Positions 40,501 through 45,003 are shown, counted from the stretch's first letter. The stretch is 64,000 bases of DNA from Tenacibaculum sp. M341 (GCF_004337695.1 NZ_SJXJ01000015.1:51216-115215); one strand, 5' to 3'. Program-made: numbers and translations. The notes: generated from the sequence alone by a model not told the origin.

Positions 40501-41724
40501 CCTATTAAAATTAATGAATCAGTTACTCAGGGAAAACTAGAAGAAACACTTTATAAACTTGTACAACGTCATGAGAGCCTAAGAACTGGTTTTGTATTGT
40601 CAGACGAAGGGATTTTCCAGAAAATTTATAATGGAGAAGTATTTGAGTTAGAGGTACTGAATAGTAATGAAAAAGTAGAAGCACAACAAGCGTTTCTCAA
40701 TTTTATTCGCCCTTTCGATCTTACCAGTTCTAGTTTATTCAGAGCTACTTTATTAAAAAATAGTGATTTAGGAGATTTACTTTTTATTGACATTCATCAC
40801 ATAGTAGCAGATGGAACTTCGGTAAATATTTTAATTCATGATTTTATAGAATTGTATCAAGGTAAAACCTTAGAAAAATTACCTATTAGATATGTAGATT
40901 ATGCCTATTGGATGCAAAATACAGAAGGGATACTAGCACAACAAAAAGACTATTGGTTCGATCAGCTTTCTGGAGAATTACCTTATTTGGATCTCCCTAC
41001 TGATATAGATACTTCTATACAGGAAGAATTGTCAGTGGCAAAAGAGAAGGAAATAGCTATAACTAAAGAAGAATACGAAGGACTTCAAAAGTTTGCTCAG
41101 GAAATGGAAGTTTCTGAATTTATGTTATTGCTATCAGTTTACTATGTTTTACTATCGAAGATTTCAGGGAATACAGATGTTATTATAGGAACAGATGTAG
41201 TAGGAAGATCTCATGATAACTTAAATACAATTGTAGGAACATTTGTGAACGTATTACCATTACGATTAAGAAGTCTTGAAGAAGCTTCGTGTCAGGAATT
41301 ATTGTTAGAGATTAAGAAAACAGTGGTAGAAGCTTATGATAATCAAGATTATCAATACGATCAACTGATTTCAGATTTAAATAAAGATGGAGGTATTGGA
41401 GAGTCTGCAATGATAAAAGTACACTTTGCTTTTATGAATACCTTATTAATCTCACCAGACAAAACTAATACGTTCGAATACCTTCCATTAGAAAATAAAA
41501 GAAGTGAACGAAAAGATTATGAATTTAAGATTGAAGTGAGAGAAAAGAATGGAACAATAGATATTGCCTTTATTTATGATCCAAATTTATATAGTGACGA
41601 TACCATCGAAGTCTTTATGAGTTTTTACAACAATATTCTTATCAATATTATGAGTAATCCTCAACAAGCTATTGAAGATATCAATCTTGAACAATCCGAA
41701 AATTTCATCAAAGAATTATATTAA
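16504..41724 (+). CDS. Giant NRPS, 8,406 residues: C-A-T / C-A(MOX)-T-E / C-A-T / C-A-T-E / C-A-T-E / C-A-T / C
   Basis: One open frame with seven C (active-site His near 145, 1185, 3026, 4044, 5548, 7053, 8099), six A, six T (Ser1005, 2377, 3863, 4903, 6410, 7917) and three E domains (HH at 2555, 5081, 6587). C domains following E (C1, C3, C5, C6) have D-acceptor features (SPMQEG, HHILxDGWS); the others have L-acceptor features. Hand-read codes: A1 DLTKIGEVGK, Asn; A2 DILQLGMIWK, Gly (one change from DILQLGLIWK); A3 DAWSMGAVTK, aromatic-like, weak; A4 DLTKIGEVGK, Asn; A5 DVANFAIIYK, unassigned; A6 DVRHLAILAK, unassigned. A2 contains a luciferase-like monooxygenase inserted between core motifs A4 and A5. 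The protein ends with a C domain (C7) that lacks its own A-T; these are on the protein encoded from 45061. It accepts acyl-D-Asn from the FAAL-NRPS. No thioesterase. All HHxxxDG and carrier serines are intact. Confidence 0.95.
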   Translation: MKNKLNKANIQDIIALNNTQKGILIEWIKGAKDLYTVQVSFSITGIFNESLFEKAVELVQFNNDALRSVFRWEGISSPLQIILKETSTPYNFVDFSLLNSSERASKYNALLNEDRTIGFTLLELPVRITLIKKEIDKYVLTITHHHVLYDGWSTGVLLKELFETYRYLKEGKTPQFATKPDLKRVYKNNEKTHSEEEKKAFWKSYLHEYSTCELFKTEEERKTTNRNKYIISADLSAIDNFANKNQVTKAAVIYAAYGLLLQKYTGNQDVIFGRSKSNRSPSLRGVEYVMGNLINIAPTRIKSNTTTSLLELIKETHISLLENDSLFEGTAYSEVKEIMEIKSYEKLFDSVIAIENYPIDYDVLKGNDFSLQLEGTYENNSIPLTMTVFFDEKLEIEFDYDEHYASEVYIKTVAEHYAKILNVITTDASKLIGEFSLVSKENYQQLITNFNATATDLSDTATVISLFEKQRKETPNAVAIREGDSVITYEELGITSDQIANYLSHKKKVKKGAIVGVLLEREELLVATMLGIMKLGASYLPIDPKYPAERINTIIESAKVSTVVTRGSYIHNEIELTETIFDFDKEYEAILLEEKDNVISANQSEIAYVIYTSGSTGIPKGVAVGHRSFLNYIIWASKYYLNDIKGNFPLYTSISFDLTITSIFVPLITGGEVVMYKETEDSLLIEQVLLDDKVDIVKLTPSHLRIINISERLTKKFIHSKLKKFIVGGETLDYTLAKSIYEKYGGTVEIYNEYGPTEATVGCMIHKFSVEEENSLSVAIGRPIANTQIYILDERLQPVPEGVNGELYISGEGLALKYLNREDLTNERFTSNPFRVGELMYRTGDLACWNSNQTIDFLGRIDDQIKLRGYRVELGEIENQLVKFEGIQDVVVVDVLHEEEKHIAAYYVGKEKLQQKLLRQFLNEKLPSYMIPTFYMRIEAIPLTHNGKLDKRGLPVPELETHMEKTNEKLTTAEKKIITIWSSVLKIEEDKIGLKSNFFELGGHSLNAIKFANIIFKEFDIKITIKEIFDNPIVKELASLIPNTETTVFTSIPKITEQPYYPTSSAQTRLYFLYTMDKNSTAYNMPYAVKLKGKVDKERFSNTFKALIKRHETLRTRFDLINGNVVQIIVDETNFELESLSVTDNLEEECNAFIKPFNLNEGSLLRAGLFEITEDEFVFMVDMHHIVNDGLSHAIFIKEFIALYQEEELPDLQLQYKDYAVWQQHDDYKVMVAEDKIFWLEQFEEKVDFLNLPTDFSRPSIKTYQGGYYKFTIEKKETEVLKSIAEGEEATMFMVLMAAFNILLNKLSNQKDIVIGTPSAGRPHAELENIIGIFLNMLSVRSKIKEESSFKEFLSSLKTTLLACFEHQKFQYEQLIEELNIERDPSHNPLYDVAFFFENFDSKELQMPGLTIEPYMFDHNTSKFDIVLTAAEVNDKIELQFDYDTALFTQKTIQRFADYFKNIIRDITTNPSIEVCNIDILTDDEKEQLIHQFNRTEKEVPTATIVELFDAQVKRTPDKTAVVFERNTFTYKEIDALSNGFANYLQQNYQVNKEDIVGLMVNRSELTIVSILGILKAGGAYLPIDPSYPKERQEYVLKDSKAKLLITDQNLGNDFDYGGISIPLFKGEHWKSSEALVKPNTNTVDDLCYMIYTSGSTGNPKGVMISHQNLVNFFVGMDEKLPISEADKMLAMTSMSFDISILELLWTLCKGVEITIHSSDATHSELNRYVAEQNQTMDFGLFFFASYNHGVETGKYDLFLETVNYADTNGFNAIWTPERHFHEFGGLFPNPSVISATLSTITKNVELRSGSVVVPLHAPENIVEEWDVVDQISGGRIGLSFAPGWNHDDFSLSNYDYKDRHTVFYENIATIKELWRERKTAQNKENKELSVWITTAGNEESFRSAGRIGANLLTHLLGQEIKDLTRKIKIYREARKEAGHDGEGKVALMLHTYIGRTMEEVEVVVEEPFKEYLRTAIGVSKILYEEVGYIEGELTKEFQDKVLQNAVKRYYKTSSLIGTKTTAINMIQKLLAAGVNEIGCLIDFGVEQEKIVEGLSYLKELKDVFSGNNNYVQNPISAFQATPSYLKLLTSDQESEKFLQSLKTILVGGEAVPAALIQSLREKTEAELFNMYGPTETTIWSSVKHFEKNTKKVTVGTPIANTQLYILNDNLKLVPKGVIGNLYIGGKGVAKGYWNRKELTKERFIENPFIPQQKIYFTGDLAKWLSNGELELLGRVDDQVKIRGFRIELGEIESLLNENENIKETVVVAKEKNGEKHLVAYCVLEQNVETAILRSYLSERLPSFMIPTFFVILERMPLTPNGKIDKKKLPEPKAEVSKSYIAPTTEEEKILISVWSEVLGISSIGVLDNFFSVGGDSIKSIQISSRLRNLGYEVSVKDIFTSQTIKELSLKLKKTEIQSEQAAIIGEQVLSPIQRWLFDNSTIDSHHYNQAALLNFHAPISAGEINKIFTKLQEHHDALRIIFTQKGERVKMINQGLNVPLNIQEFDLTKEENQEVALATIAEKKQTEIDLENGSLMKLAFFNSTEGSKLLIIIHHLVVDGISWRILFEDIESLLQQVREEQTLTLPLKTDAFITWPNVIKEYMQDANFVKAATYWEEKVNQEYDIIPKDFPEGKHQVGDQKTAKFKLTKTQTEKLLTSVHKPFNTKINDILLTALTMGVKHTYDITNLKIDLEGHGREEILPNVNINRTVGWFTSIYPLYLKYENPNLSENIIATKESFRNIPNKGFDYLPARYFKLENNKGFNDHSAQIFFNYLGQFDEDVKDKSFDVVIEGIGNVISPEEILYHDWEIVGLVADGCLEMKLTYSPKQYKEETIEGFLQAYKNSLSKIITFCSTANTVELTPSDFTFKGLSLSELKGLKKEYPTIKDVYKLSPMQEGILFHTLRDIDSDNYFNQISHKITDGFNAQIMEQSIQELVQRYDILRTAFIHDKYEDTLQLVMNERKGDFNFYDVREECANTSYEGVVENYEKKDRNNKFDVSNDTLLRVTALRLEESLYHIIWSYHHILLDGWSLGLVLKDFINIYENKLRDIQQDVPKIKPFKDYIQWLESKDRTKGVAFWKQYLAGYNEIVTLPGKEKEQAGFELNAKYFTTTKGEMETIRKVSSSLGVSVNTIIQGIWGLILAKFNNTNDMVFGSIVSGRSLELDGIEDMVGLFMNIIPVRVNYNASDSIASLFTTLQEKALESEPYHYESIGEIQAQNSLGSNLFDHFIAFENYAIDEGLLGASSLDGKKAFDIHDVKAFEQTNYNLVVGVFPGENITIKFDYNSNYFESSLIDNLCFYIKQILISLDKNLDKSIGEFNFLPEEEKHALDSFNENTVSYPEGKNITGVFTEQVEKSADKIALVYEGKELSYKELDEKSNQLANYLLANYSIEKEDLLAIKLDRSEWIVIAILAVLKTGAAYVPIDPGYPEDRIQYLEQDSQCRVSITEALLDAFKNTRHTSEPVQVTPSPDNLAYVIYTSGSTGNPKGVMVEHKSILNTIYFQKDIYAGKRTYQFFSFSFDAFVWETFATLLFGGTLHILSDDCRKNPELLGNYIEDNEIQIVSLPASYLTKMDLTKLTRAEILMSGGEAPSHKIVAELTKYVTYYNAYGPTEASVTSSIYRVKSEKDIKNQVIPIGKPIPNTSMYVLDESCNLQPIGAIGELYLGGAGIARGYLNRPNLTEERFIENPFVRKERMYKTGDLARWLPDGNIEFIGRKDSQIKLRGHRIELGEIENAFISIPEIEQVAVVIIITERDAYLVGYFTSEETLNVGDIRERLRHKLPEYMIPSYFKQLPLMPLTPNGKIDRETLSNFSEKDIVRGAYVPARNEIETVLVSVWESVLAIENIGITDNFFELGGHSLKVTKLINKINKQLSSTVSIKEVFENPTIEKLALIINKDSYSPIPVAKTKAYYPLSSTQKRLWVLSQFEDGSKAYNIPAALELKGTLDKDKLEQAFALLIKRHASLRTSFEDIQGEIVQKINNAESVHIVIEELKVTFNVVDQEIRRYLEEEINLSHAPLLNIKVLKPTKDHYFLVLSLHHTIGDGWSMEILSREIMYLYNQLVTDKTIQLPDLSIQYHDYVLWDIENKKKVEFNEVEQYWTTKFSGELPVLELPVESTRPLIKTYRGSTLSYTFSEKLHKNINLFNERHKATLFMTLLAGINGVFYRYTNHSDIILGTSIAGRTHADLEDQIGLFLNTLAIRTTFKNESNFEDLLTIQKTTLLEAYENQDYPFDDLVEKLKLNRDTSRSALFDVMVVLQNQQKIDIELEKLSVKPYEKHLRNVSQFDITFSFKEENNQLQVLLEYNTDIYEEAFIKRMLIHLETFLINAIQDPQKQLNEIDYLSVEEQTNLLNNFNTTNLTTDINETVLDLIRKQVVLSPDAEALIFNNQSITYKELDELSNSLANYCKENYDIPTGTLIGIQMERSDKLVISLLAVLKMGCAYVPIDTKYPSKRKQNIINNSGINYIFSAESVEEIGQELTAIDVEQNWDQISTYSTAFSQNVLLDDIVYIIYTSGSTGVPKGVTIQHKALSNYVSSFEDNMGNFPLYTTISFDLTITSIFVPLVQGNTMVIYPEFEASNLIEEIIIDNKVDSIKLTPSHLRVLVANNKLTPYFEKSKLTTMIVGGETLEYALAKEVYDKFAGTVEIYNEYGPTEATVGCTSHQFSPEERTVSVSIGKPLVNTKIYILNEALQPMPFGAVGELYISGVGLAKEYYNQEELTNEKFIPNPFEKGKKMYRSGDLACWTKKGTLKFVGRIDDQVKLRGYRIELGDIENNLMELPEIKDAVVTIKTIGTTEHLVGYYLANEAVETSHFREFLSTRLLSYMIPQYYHKLEEIPLTANGKLDQKALPTPDATLHTGLALPETFEEEILAKVWCEVLGTSVVGIHDNFYAVGGDSIKSIQISSRLRNLGYDIPVRTLMSIFSIKEQAKSLQAIEVFSDQSEVLGSAPLTGIQQWFFEGNQAVKEHYNQSVMLKFNEQLSAEALRLIFSKIITHHDGLRTRFIVTSELVSQEVMSSEIEISIDEHVVTEVLNYKEEIIARVNALQKSVDLAKGDLVKIGLYHVGSESYVFVAIHHLVVDGISWRILLEDFDTLYEQIKTDKDLELPLKTDSFKLWAEHIQDYVQSKDFNKSIEYWRKEETKEIQFVERDSNKGSNTFKTAKKIAFTLNEEHTKLLVTKVHETFNTQVNDILLAAFIKAIGSEFDASHIRLDMEGHGREASLLNNNISRTVGWFTSIYPVTFPTSYESISSLIKETKEHLRNIPKKGSDYLLYKYSQQHTEQEKKSSQISFNYLGQFDTDIQNRNFEVIPDMKGEDINLINERDYDWDVLGMIVSGKLELQLLYNTNHFTEETIVKIMDKFQSSLEELIMYCCDYGTKELTPSDVSYTNLSIADINQLQSKFKVVDVYPLSSMQEGMLYHSLLNPESSQYFEQVSCRLKGTLDLIIVRNTLNYLLKRHDILRTVFTDEFDRSLQIVQDLEEFDFSVIDIRDSIGEEKIATIIDRHRVNDRNKKFNLLEGPLIRLTVLKIEDSVFEFIWSYHHILMDGWCISILLQEFEQVYRNLSKEENTQLPVVQPYANYITWLENSDKTKIADYWKNYLSGYDTLATIPGTVRDSYKQKQQAVYEYSLTREVVKSLQTISRTNGVTLSNIIQTAWGVVLSRYNNTNDVVFGAVVSGRPSEITGIENMIGLFINTIPVRISYHEETAVRELLINIQNKALESDEYQHYPLAEIQTISGLGRNLLDHILVFENLPISTHTSDQNHEEETFTIHESQVFEETNYDLTIVIVPGNELRFKFLYNSNAFSEDFISRIGEHFRNVLNEISRNIENQKVAQLEILSNKEKLQIVEDFNATNIDFTPNETLVSLFAKQAVKTPDRVGLYYKNLEMTYGELETLSNQVANYLRKEKAIKSGDLIGVYLERDLMLVPILYGILKLGAAYVPLAINNPIERIQTITKDAGIALLISSEKFQNDLSTIPVERIYHEAAIVDINKQYSELEVTVTPKDLAYIIYTSGSTGVPKGVMVAHHSAVNLIQAMQGKYPLKAKDSYLLKTNYAFDVSVAELFGWYIEGGALTILPSGEEKEPTKIIEVIQNHKVTHVNFVPSLFAVFLEEIENNTSETIKSLRHVFLAGEALPLSLIKRFHALETGISLENIYGPTEGTIYSSWYTTTGEEDAVSVPIGKPLSNVSLYVLDRFNNPQPIGIPGELCIAGEGLALGYLNRTDLTEQKFMANPFEAEKRMYRTGDLVRWSESGNIEFLGRIDDQIKLRGYRIELGEIEDNLAKHPSIKEAAVVVKEQHKQKSLIAYYVSTATTEKSHLQEFLSSKLPDYMVPTQYIALDEMPLKSSGKLDKKALLEIEGTITSDYILARSQDEKLVADVWESVLGIENIGIRDNFFLLGGDSIKSVQISSRLRAMGKELSVRTIMSTTTIAEQAKALKTIEIVADQSKITGYVPLTGIQQWFFKQSEAFLNHYNQSVMLKFNEGITSDEVKQLFEKLADHHDILRATYTLEKERVQQQIAAEIALEIVEKDFRGQSNIDELITAESNQLQEAIKLEEAPVFKLGYFVTDEGTYVVIIVHHLIIDGISWRILFEDLETLYAQIKNKESLTLPLKSDSFKLWAENLQEYKTSKAFEQQKAYWEEAMQQPFARIPKKEVTSNTYRKAKSIRFSLDATLTKQLLTEVHETFNTQINDLLLASFTKACSQQFDISTLKIDLEGHGRQESIANTKIDRTVGWFTTIYPVNFDVRDDIALHIKETKESLRKVPNGGIDYLLLKYLEEGKEFTNNNAEISFNYLGQFDTDIEGKSFELINGLSGEDVVLDRERSYDLELTGIITAKQLEIRLTFGEDQFESTAMEALMETYEKCLEDIITYCIAYGSKELTPSDLTYSALSISEVTSLHQNYEFKDVYSLSPMQEGMFFHALYDDTSESYFEQITFDIEGDLEINLISDTLEYLLARHDILRTNFYHEGQSKPLQLVKNHQQLDFTYVDVTDTITDKTSKGIIDTYKKKDKARKFDLTKGALMRVTAIKTGETSYTFIWSYHHILMDGWCMGIIVNEFKTIYTQYSNGETIQLPEVAPYVNYISWLQERDTEVSAAYWKHYLEGFDTITTFPKKIVEEKVYKQESSHFILDETSTKALNNVSRNNGVSLNTLLQTAWAMVLGRYNTTTDVVFGSVVSGRPAELTGIENMLGLFINTIPVRIQYDQDESIESVLKKVQTNALASGEYQYHPLSEIQSLSALGRNLLDHILIFENFPLGKQIDNETEQQKYFEVHNIESQVQINYDLNVKILPFETIEVLFDYNASIYDDSLIKELAEAFENSIQAIINEEKQPITQLDIFKGKEVQRIKGSLGEDIHLKTEERTIQEALSIGFAVNPDHCAISYEGKEISYAQLEEESNKIANALIEAKIPEHSYIGILCEDRHLLIASMVGILKAKLAFVPLELELPKERLSSIMEQTQSQYILTDQGVESIEKLQLTTEASYVDLRSLLESKESKLIEKKIYELNDPIYVYFTSGSTGKPKGVIGRNKGLAHFISWEINAFSIDTTFRFSQFTNPGFDVFLRDVFVPLCAGATICVPEKELLYTEKALSTWIDDNEISLIHCVPSFFKIFNTSTIDETLFSRLKYILLAGEKIVPFELENWYQKFSNRVQLVNIYGPTETTLAKGYYLIRPEDRHKKYIPINPITGAQFVILDQYLNICPPGVVGEIYIRTPYRSLGYLNLSEENSKVFITNPYGEGANDVLYKTGDLGRKESTGEIEILGRIDRQVKVRGIRVELDDIKQNILDYKGVKEAVVIVRKNSENEPYICAYYVQEESLNPKDLRAFVMNVLPNYMVPSFFIEIPDVPLNVNGKLNINKLPVPELEAKLTEEATNETQEKILEIWSEILKIPTEEIGIANSFFALGGHSIKAFHLMSGIQKEFGVQLKLKDIFVHTTVAELAELISNSKEENTVQIERIDDRELYSLSPAQNRMFYQQMLNEESVAFNISIPIKINESVTQGKLEETLYKLVQRHESLRTGFVLSDEGIFQKIYNGEVFELEVLNSNEKVEAQQAFLNFIRPFDLTSSSLFRATLLKNSDLGDLLFIDIHHIVADGTSVNILIHDFIELYQGKTLEKLPIRYVDYAYWMQNTEGILAQQKDYWFDQLSGELPYLDLPTDIDTSIQEELSVAKEKEIAITKEEYEGLQKFAQEMEVSEFMLLLSVYYVLLSKISGNTDVIIGTDVVGRSHDNLNTIVGTFVNVLPLRLRSLEEASCQELLLEIKKTVVEAYDNQDYQYDQLISDLNKDGGIGESAMIKVHFAFMNTLLISPDKTNTFEYLPLENKRSERKDYEFKIEVREKNGTIDIAFIYDPNLYSDDTIEVFMSFYNNILINIMSNPQQAIEDINLEQSENFIKELY
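21712..22701 (+). other. Embedded luciferase-like monooxygenase (MOX) domain inside the Gly A domain
   Basis: About residues 1737-2066 of the giant NRPS. The insertion begins MDFGLFFFASYNHG, after the A4 region (FDISILELL ... SELNRYVAEQNQ), and ends before the resumed A-domain strand NPISAFQATPSYL. It is a complete LLM-type flavin domain, with TPERHFHEFGG, ISGGRIGLSFAPGWN and SSLIGTKTTA. NRPS-embedded domains of this class are known, for example in myxothiazol/melithiazol assembly lines, where a glycine alpha-carbon is oxidised. Together with the Gly-type code this predicts alpha-hydroxyglycine. The prediction is inferred; the domain insertion itself is directly visible. Confidence 0.9.
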
Positions 41725-41727
41725 CTA

Positions 41728-41813
41728 ATACTATTTACGAATAAAACTTTCCTATTGAATAAGGAAAAATTATTCAATTGATTTTATACGAAATTATTAT
41801 CTATAAATAGTAT
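41728..41813. repeat. Inverted repeat ATACTATTT ... AAATAGTAT spanning the gap after the giant NRPS
   Basis: Exact 9-bp arms at 41728-41736 and 41805-41813 enclose 68 bp and together fill almost the whole 105-bp gap between the giant NRPS stop and the TauD-like start. The arms differ at one pair from those of the repeat at 10486-10539. ATACTATTT also occurs singly at 509-517, upstream of the first intact gene. Function unknown. Confidence 0.5.
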
Positions 41814-41829
41814 ACAACAACTAATCATT

Positions 41830-42834
41830 ATGGAGAAAGAAACCACTATCTCTGCTGAAGAATTATCAAGCACTTTAGGTGTAGATATAAGCATTAGCAC
41901 TAAAACAGGAGTTTGTCCAGTTATCATTACCACCGATACTAAAGAAAACGGTATTGAATGGGCAAAGAAAGCAAAAGACGAAATTAATGAATTGTTATTG
42001 GAACATGGAGCGGTATTACTCCGAGGTTTTGATATAAAAGGAGCGTCAGATTTTAATACCATGTTTAAAGTTTTTGCCGGAGATCCATTGGAATATAAAA
42101 ACAGAACTTCTCCTAGAGATAAGGTTTATGAAAATGTATATACCTCTACCAGCCATCCAAAAGATCAGGAGATTCATATGCATACCGAAAACTCTTATTC
42201 CAAAACATTTAACAGACTTATAGCCTTTTTCTGTTTAGTACCACCCGATGTACGAGGAGAAACGCCTATTGTTGATGAACGTAAATTGTTTAAGTACTTG
42301 ACAAAAGAAACACTTGATGCTTTTCGCGAAAGAGGAGTAAAGTATGTGAGAAATACAATTCCTGGGGTAGGATTGGATTGGAAAACAATTTATCAAACAG
42401 AAGATAAAACAAAAGTGAATAAATATCTGGAAGAAAATGATATAGCTTACGAATGGATAGGGGATGACCACTTACGAATTCAATGGGTACTTCCTGCTAT
42501 TCAAAGACATCCTATAACGAATGAAGAAGTTTGGTTTAACCATATGTATTTTGGGCATAAGTCGTTATACGATCCAATGGTATTAGAGTTTTTTGAAGAA
42601 AAAGATTTACCCTTTGTTACTTACTTCGGAGATGGAAGTGAGATTACCGATGAGGTAATCCAAGAATTCAAGGATTTTTATAAGGAACATACGATTGATT
42701 TTTCTTGGCAAAAGGATGATTTTTTACTATTAGATAATATGATGTTTGCTCATGGTAGACGTCCTTTTGATGGAAAACGCACTATTCTTACAATAATGTC
42801 GCAACCGCACCAATTTGACTTAGACCCTAAATAA
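41830..42834 (+). CDS. TauD/TfdA-family Fe(II)/2-oxoglutarate hydroxylase (SyrP-like)
   Basis: A 334-residue enzyme with iron ligands His118-x-Glu120 (MHTENSYSK) and His308 (FAHGRRPFDGKR), and Arg317 for the 2-oxoglutarate carboxylate. GAVLLRGFDI and the downstream IVDERKLF region are typical of NRPS-associated members such as SyrP, which hydroxylate carrier-bound Asp and similar residues at the beta carbon. It sits between a C domain and its cognate A domain in the assembly line, 105 bp after the giant NRPS and 30 bp before the asparagine synthetase. With four Asn-type modules in the cluster, beta-hydroxylation of an Asn or Asp residue is the best guess; Gln, Orn and other residues cannot be excluded. 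No signal peptide. Family certain, substrate inferred. Confidence 0.85.
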   Translation: MEKETTISAEELSSTLGVDISISTKTGVCPVIITTDTKENGIEWAKKAKDEINELLLEHGAVLLRGFDIKGASDFNTMFKVFAGDPLEYKNRTSPRDKVYENVYTSTSHPKDQEIHMHTENSYSKTFNRLIAFFCLVPPDVRGETPIVDERKLFKYLTKETLDAFRERGVKYVRNTIPGVGLDWKTIYQTEDKTKVNKYLEENDIAYEWIGDDHLRIQWVLPAIQRHPITNEEVWFNHMYFGHKSLYDPMVLEFFEEKDLPFVTYFGDGSEITDEVIQEFKDFYKEHTIDFSWQKDDFLLLDNMMFAHGRRPFDGKRTILTIMSQPHQFDLDPK

Positions 42835-42864
42835 AAACGAAACAAACTTAAAGAGACCTCCTTT

Positions 42865-44730
42865 ATGTGTGGAATAAATGGATTTATAAATTTTAACAGA
42901 GCGTTAAACGAAGATGATAAGCGTATCGTTGAAAGAATGAATGATAAAATCTTTCATCGAGGCCCTGACGCTCAAAACTCATTATTATATAAAAATGTAG
43001 TTTTTGGGTTTAATCGTTTGAGTATTATTGGTTTAGATAATGGGATGCAACCTGTGTTTAATGAGGACAAGTCTGTAATTCTTGTTTGTAACGGAGAAAT
43101 TTTCAATTATATAGAACTCCGTGAAGAACTTAGAAGTAAAGGGCATTATTTTGAAACAAGTACCGATATCGAGGTAATTGTACATCTTTATGAAGAACAT
43201 GGAATGCAATTTTTAGATAAACTAAATGGACAATTTGCATTTGCTTTATACGATACTAAAAAGGAAACGATGTTTTGTGTAAGAGACCATTTAGGAATCT
43301 TACCACTTTTTTATACTTCGGTAGATAATACTTTCATATTTGCATCGGAAGTAAAGGCCATTTTAGAACACCCAAAAGTAAAAGCTTCGGTAGATCCAGT
43401 AGGCTTAGATCAGGTGTTAACTTTTGCAGGACTTATAAGCCCTAGAACCATGTTTAAGGGAGTTAAAAGTTTAGAAAATGGTCATTATTTAGAAGTTACC
43501 AGAGATGGAAAAATTAAGAATGTAGAATATTGGGATTTAATCTACCCAGAGGGAGAAGTAGTTATTAATGGACGCTCGGAAAGTTCTTATATAGAAGAAT
43601 TAGAAGGACTCTTTGAAAACGCTGTAAAATTACGTTTGCGCGCCGATGTTCCTACGGGTTACTATTTAAGTGGAGGACTAGATTCTTCTACGATCGGAAT
43701 GAAGATTAGTCAATTACTTCCAGAAACTAGAAAGGAAGCGTTTTCCATTGATTTTCCTGATGCTAAACTATCAGAGTCATTCTATCAGGATATTGTGGCA
43801 AAAGAAGCGAATTCAAACCTGAATAAAAAAGTTTTTCATTTTAATGATATTGCCAGTCGATTACAAAAGTCGGTATATCACAGTGAATGTCCAGTGAAAG
43901 AAACCTATAATACAGCTTCTTTGTATTTATCAGGTAAAGTGCGTGAAGAAAACATAAAAGTAATTCTTTCAGGAGAGGGAGCCGATGAATTCTTTGCTGG
44001 TTATGTTGGTTTTAGATTCGATAAAATGAGAGAAATGGGCATGTTGGTTAACGAGGTTAGCGCAGAAGAAAAAGAATTGAGAAAGAAATTATGGGGAGAT
44101 GAATCTTTCTATTATGAGCTAGACTTCCTTAAACATAATCAAACTAAAAGACAGCTATATTCACCAGCATTAAATTCATCATATGAAGAAGTAAACTGCT
44201 TAAACTATCCTATTATTAATACTGAGCGTATTGCTAACAGAAGCACCTTGAACAAGAGAGCATATATAGATTATAAACTCAGATTAACAGATCATTTAAT
44301 TTCAGATCATGGTGATCGAATGGCAATGGCAAATTCGGTAGAAGTACGTTTTCCATTTTTGGATAAAAATATTGTAGAATTTTCAACCAAAGTACCGGAT
44401 AGTTTAAAGTTAAGTGAAGATTTTATAGAAAAATATATTCTTAAAAAAATGGCAACTAAGTTTGTGCCAAAGGCCATCTGCGAACGCGAAAAATTTGGGT
44501 TTGTAGCTCCTGGAAGCCCTTATTTATTGCAACATAATAAAGAATATGTATCAGATATTCTTTCGTATGATAGAATTAAAAGACAAGGGTTTTTTAATCC
44601 AGATGAAATAGAGCGATTAAAGAAACAATACAGTCAACCAGGATTTACAGTGAACGTACCTTTTGAAATGGATTTGTTATTAATTGCGACCACTTTTGGA
44701 ATGTTTCTGGACAACTTTATTGAAAACTAA
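42865..44730 (+). CDS. asnB: Glutamine-hydrolysing asparagine synthetase (AsnB family)
   Basis: A 621-residue two-domain enzyme of normal family length. The N-terminal class II glutaminase keeps the catalytic Cys2 (MCGINGF), with HRGPDAQ, NRLSIIG and CNGEIFNY. The C-terminal synthetase has the PPi loop LSGGLDSS (268-275), then SGEGADEFFAGY and HGDRMAMANSVEVRFP. These motifs fit a working ATP-dependent transamidase. It starts 30 bp after the TauD-like gene. A dedicated copy inside the cluster matches the predicted demand for Asn: four A domains have an Asn-type code. The alternative is a tailoring amidotransferase that converts a carboxylate of the product to an amide, as some NRPS-linked AsnB relatives do. 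Confidence 0.9.
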   Translation: MCGINGFINFNRALNEDDKRIVERMNDKIFHRGPDAQNSLLYKNVVFGFNRLSIIGLDNGMQPVFNEDKSVILVCNGEIFNYIELREELRSKGHYFETSTDIEVIVHLYEEHGMQFLDKLNGQFAFALYDTKKETMFCVRDHLGILPLFYTSVDNTFIFASEVKAILEHPKVKASVDPVGLDQVLTFAGLISPRTMFKGVKSLENGHYLEVTRDGKIKNVEYWDLIYPEGEVVINGRSESSYIEELEGLFENAVKLRLRADVPTGYYLSGGLDSSTIGMKISQLLPETRKEAFSIDFPDAKLSESFYQDIVAKEANSNLNKKVFHFNDIASRLQKSVYHSECPVKETYNTASLYLSGKVREENIKVILSGEGADEFFAGYVGFRFDKMREMGMLVNEVSAEEKELRKKLWGDESFYYELDFLKHNQTKRQLYSPALNSSYEEVNCLNYPIINTERIANRSTLNKRAYIDYKLRLTDHLISDHGDRMAMANSVEVRFPFLDKNIVEFSTKVPDSLKLSEDFIEKYILKKMATKFVPKAICEREKFGFVAPGSPYLLQHNKEYVSDILSYDRIKRQGFFNPDEIERLKKQYSQPGFTVNVPFEMDLLLIATTFGMFLDNFIEN

Positions 44731-44898
44731 ATGGTAAAAAAATGCAGTGGTAGAATTCTCAACACAATTTTCACGCTGTTGTTGCTTCGTAAAAATAACT
44801 CGAATCGACATTCCGATATAGCGGGTAAATTCAAATGGTATAAGTAATTCAATATATAATTAGACCAACTCAAAACAGTATGATAGAGTTCACGATAT

Positions 44899-44923
44899 CT
44901 CACAGATTTCTATAACCTGTGAG
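44899..44923. repeat. Inverted repeat CTCACAG ... CTGTGAG
   Basis: Exact 7-bp arms (44899-44905, 44917-44923) around an 11-nt loop, inside the gap between the asparagine synthetase and the A-T-C NRPS. No T-tract. Confidence 0.4.
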
Positions 44924-44947
44924 GCGTAAAACCAAAAGCTTTACACA

Positions 44948-44972
44948 ATTATGCCGTAATACAAGGCATAAT
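44948..44972. repeat. Inverted repeat ATTATGCC ... GGCATAAT
   Basis: Exact 8-bp arms (44948-44955, 44965-44972) around a 9-nt loop. It is followed by an A-rich rather than T-rich stretch on the + strand, so it is not a standard terminator for the upstream genes. Confidence 0.45.
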
Positions 44973-45003
44973 ATTCAAAACAAAATAAAGATACCAACTA
45001 ACT

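Noticed and set aside
44731-44850. A 39-codon + strand frame starting at the base after the asnB stop
   Set aside because: Short, with no recognised homologue and no start context; more likely a chance frame in a relic element.
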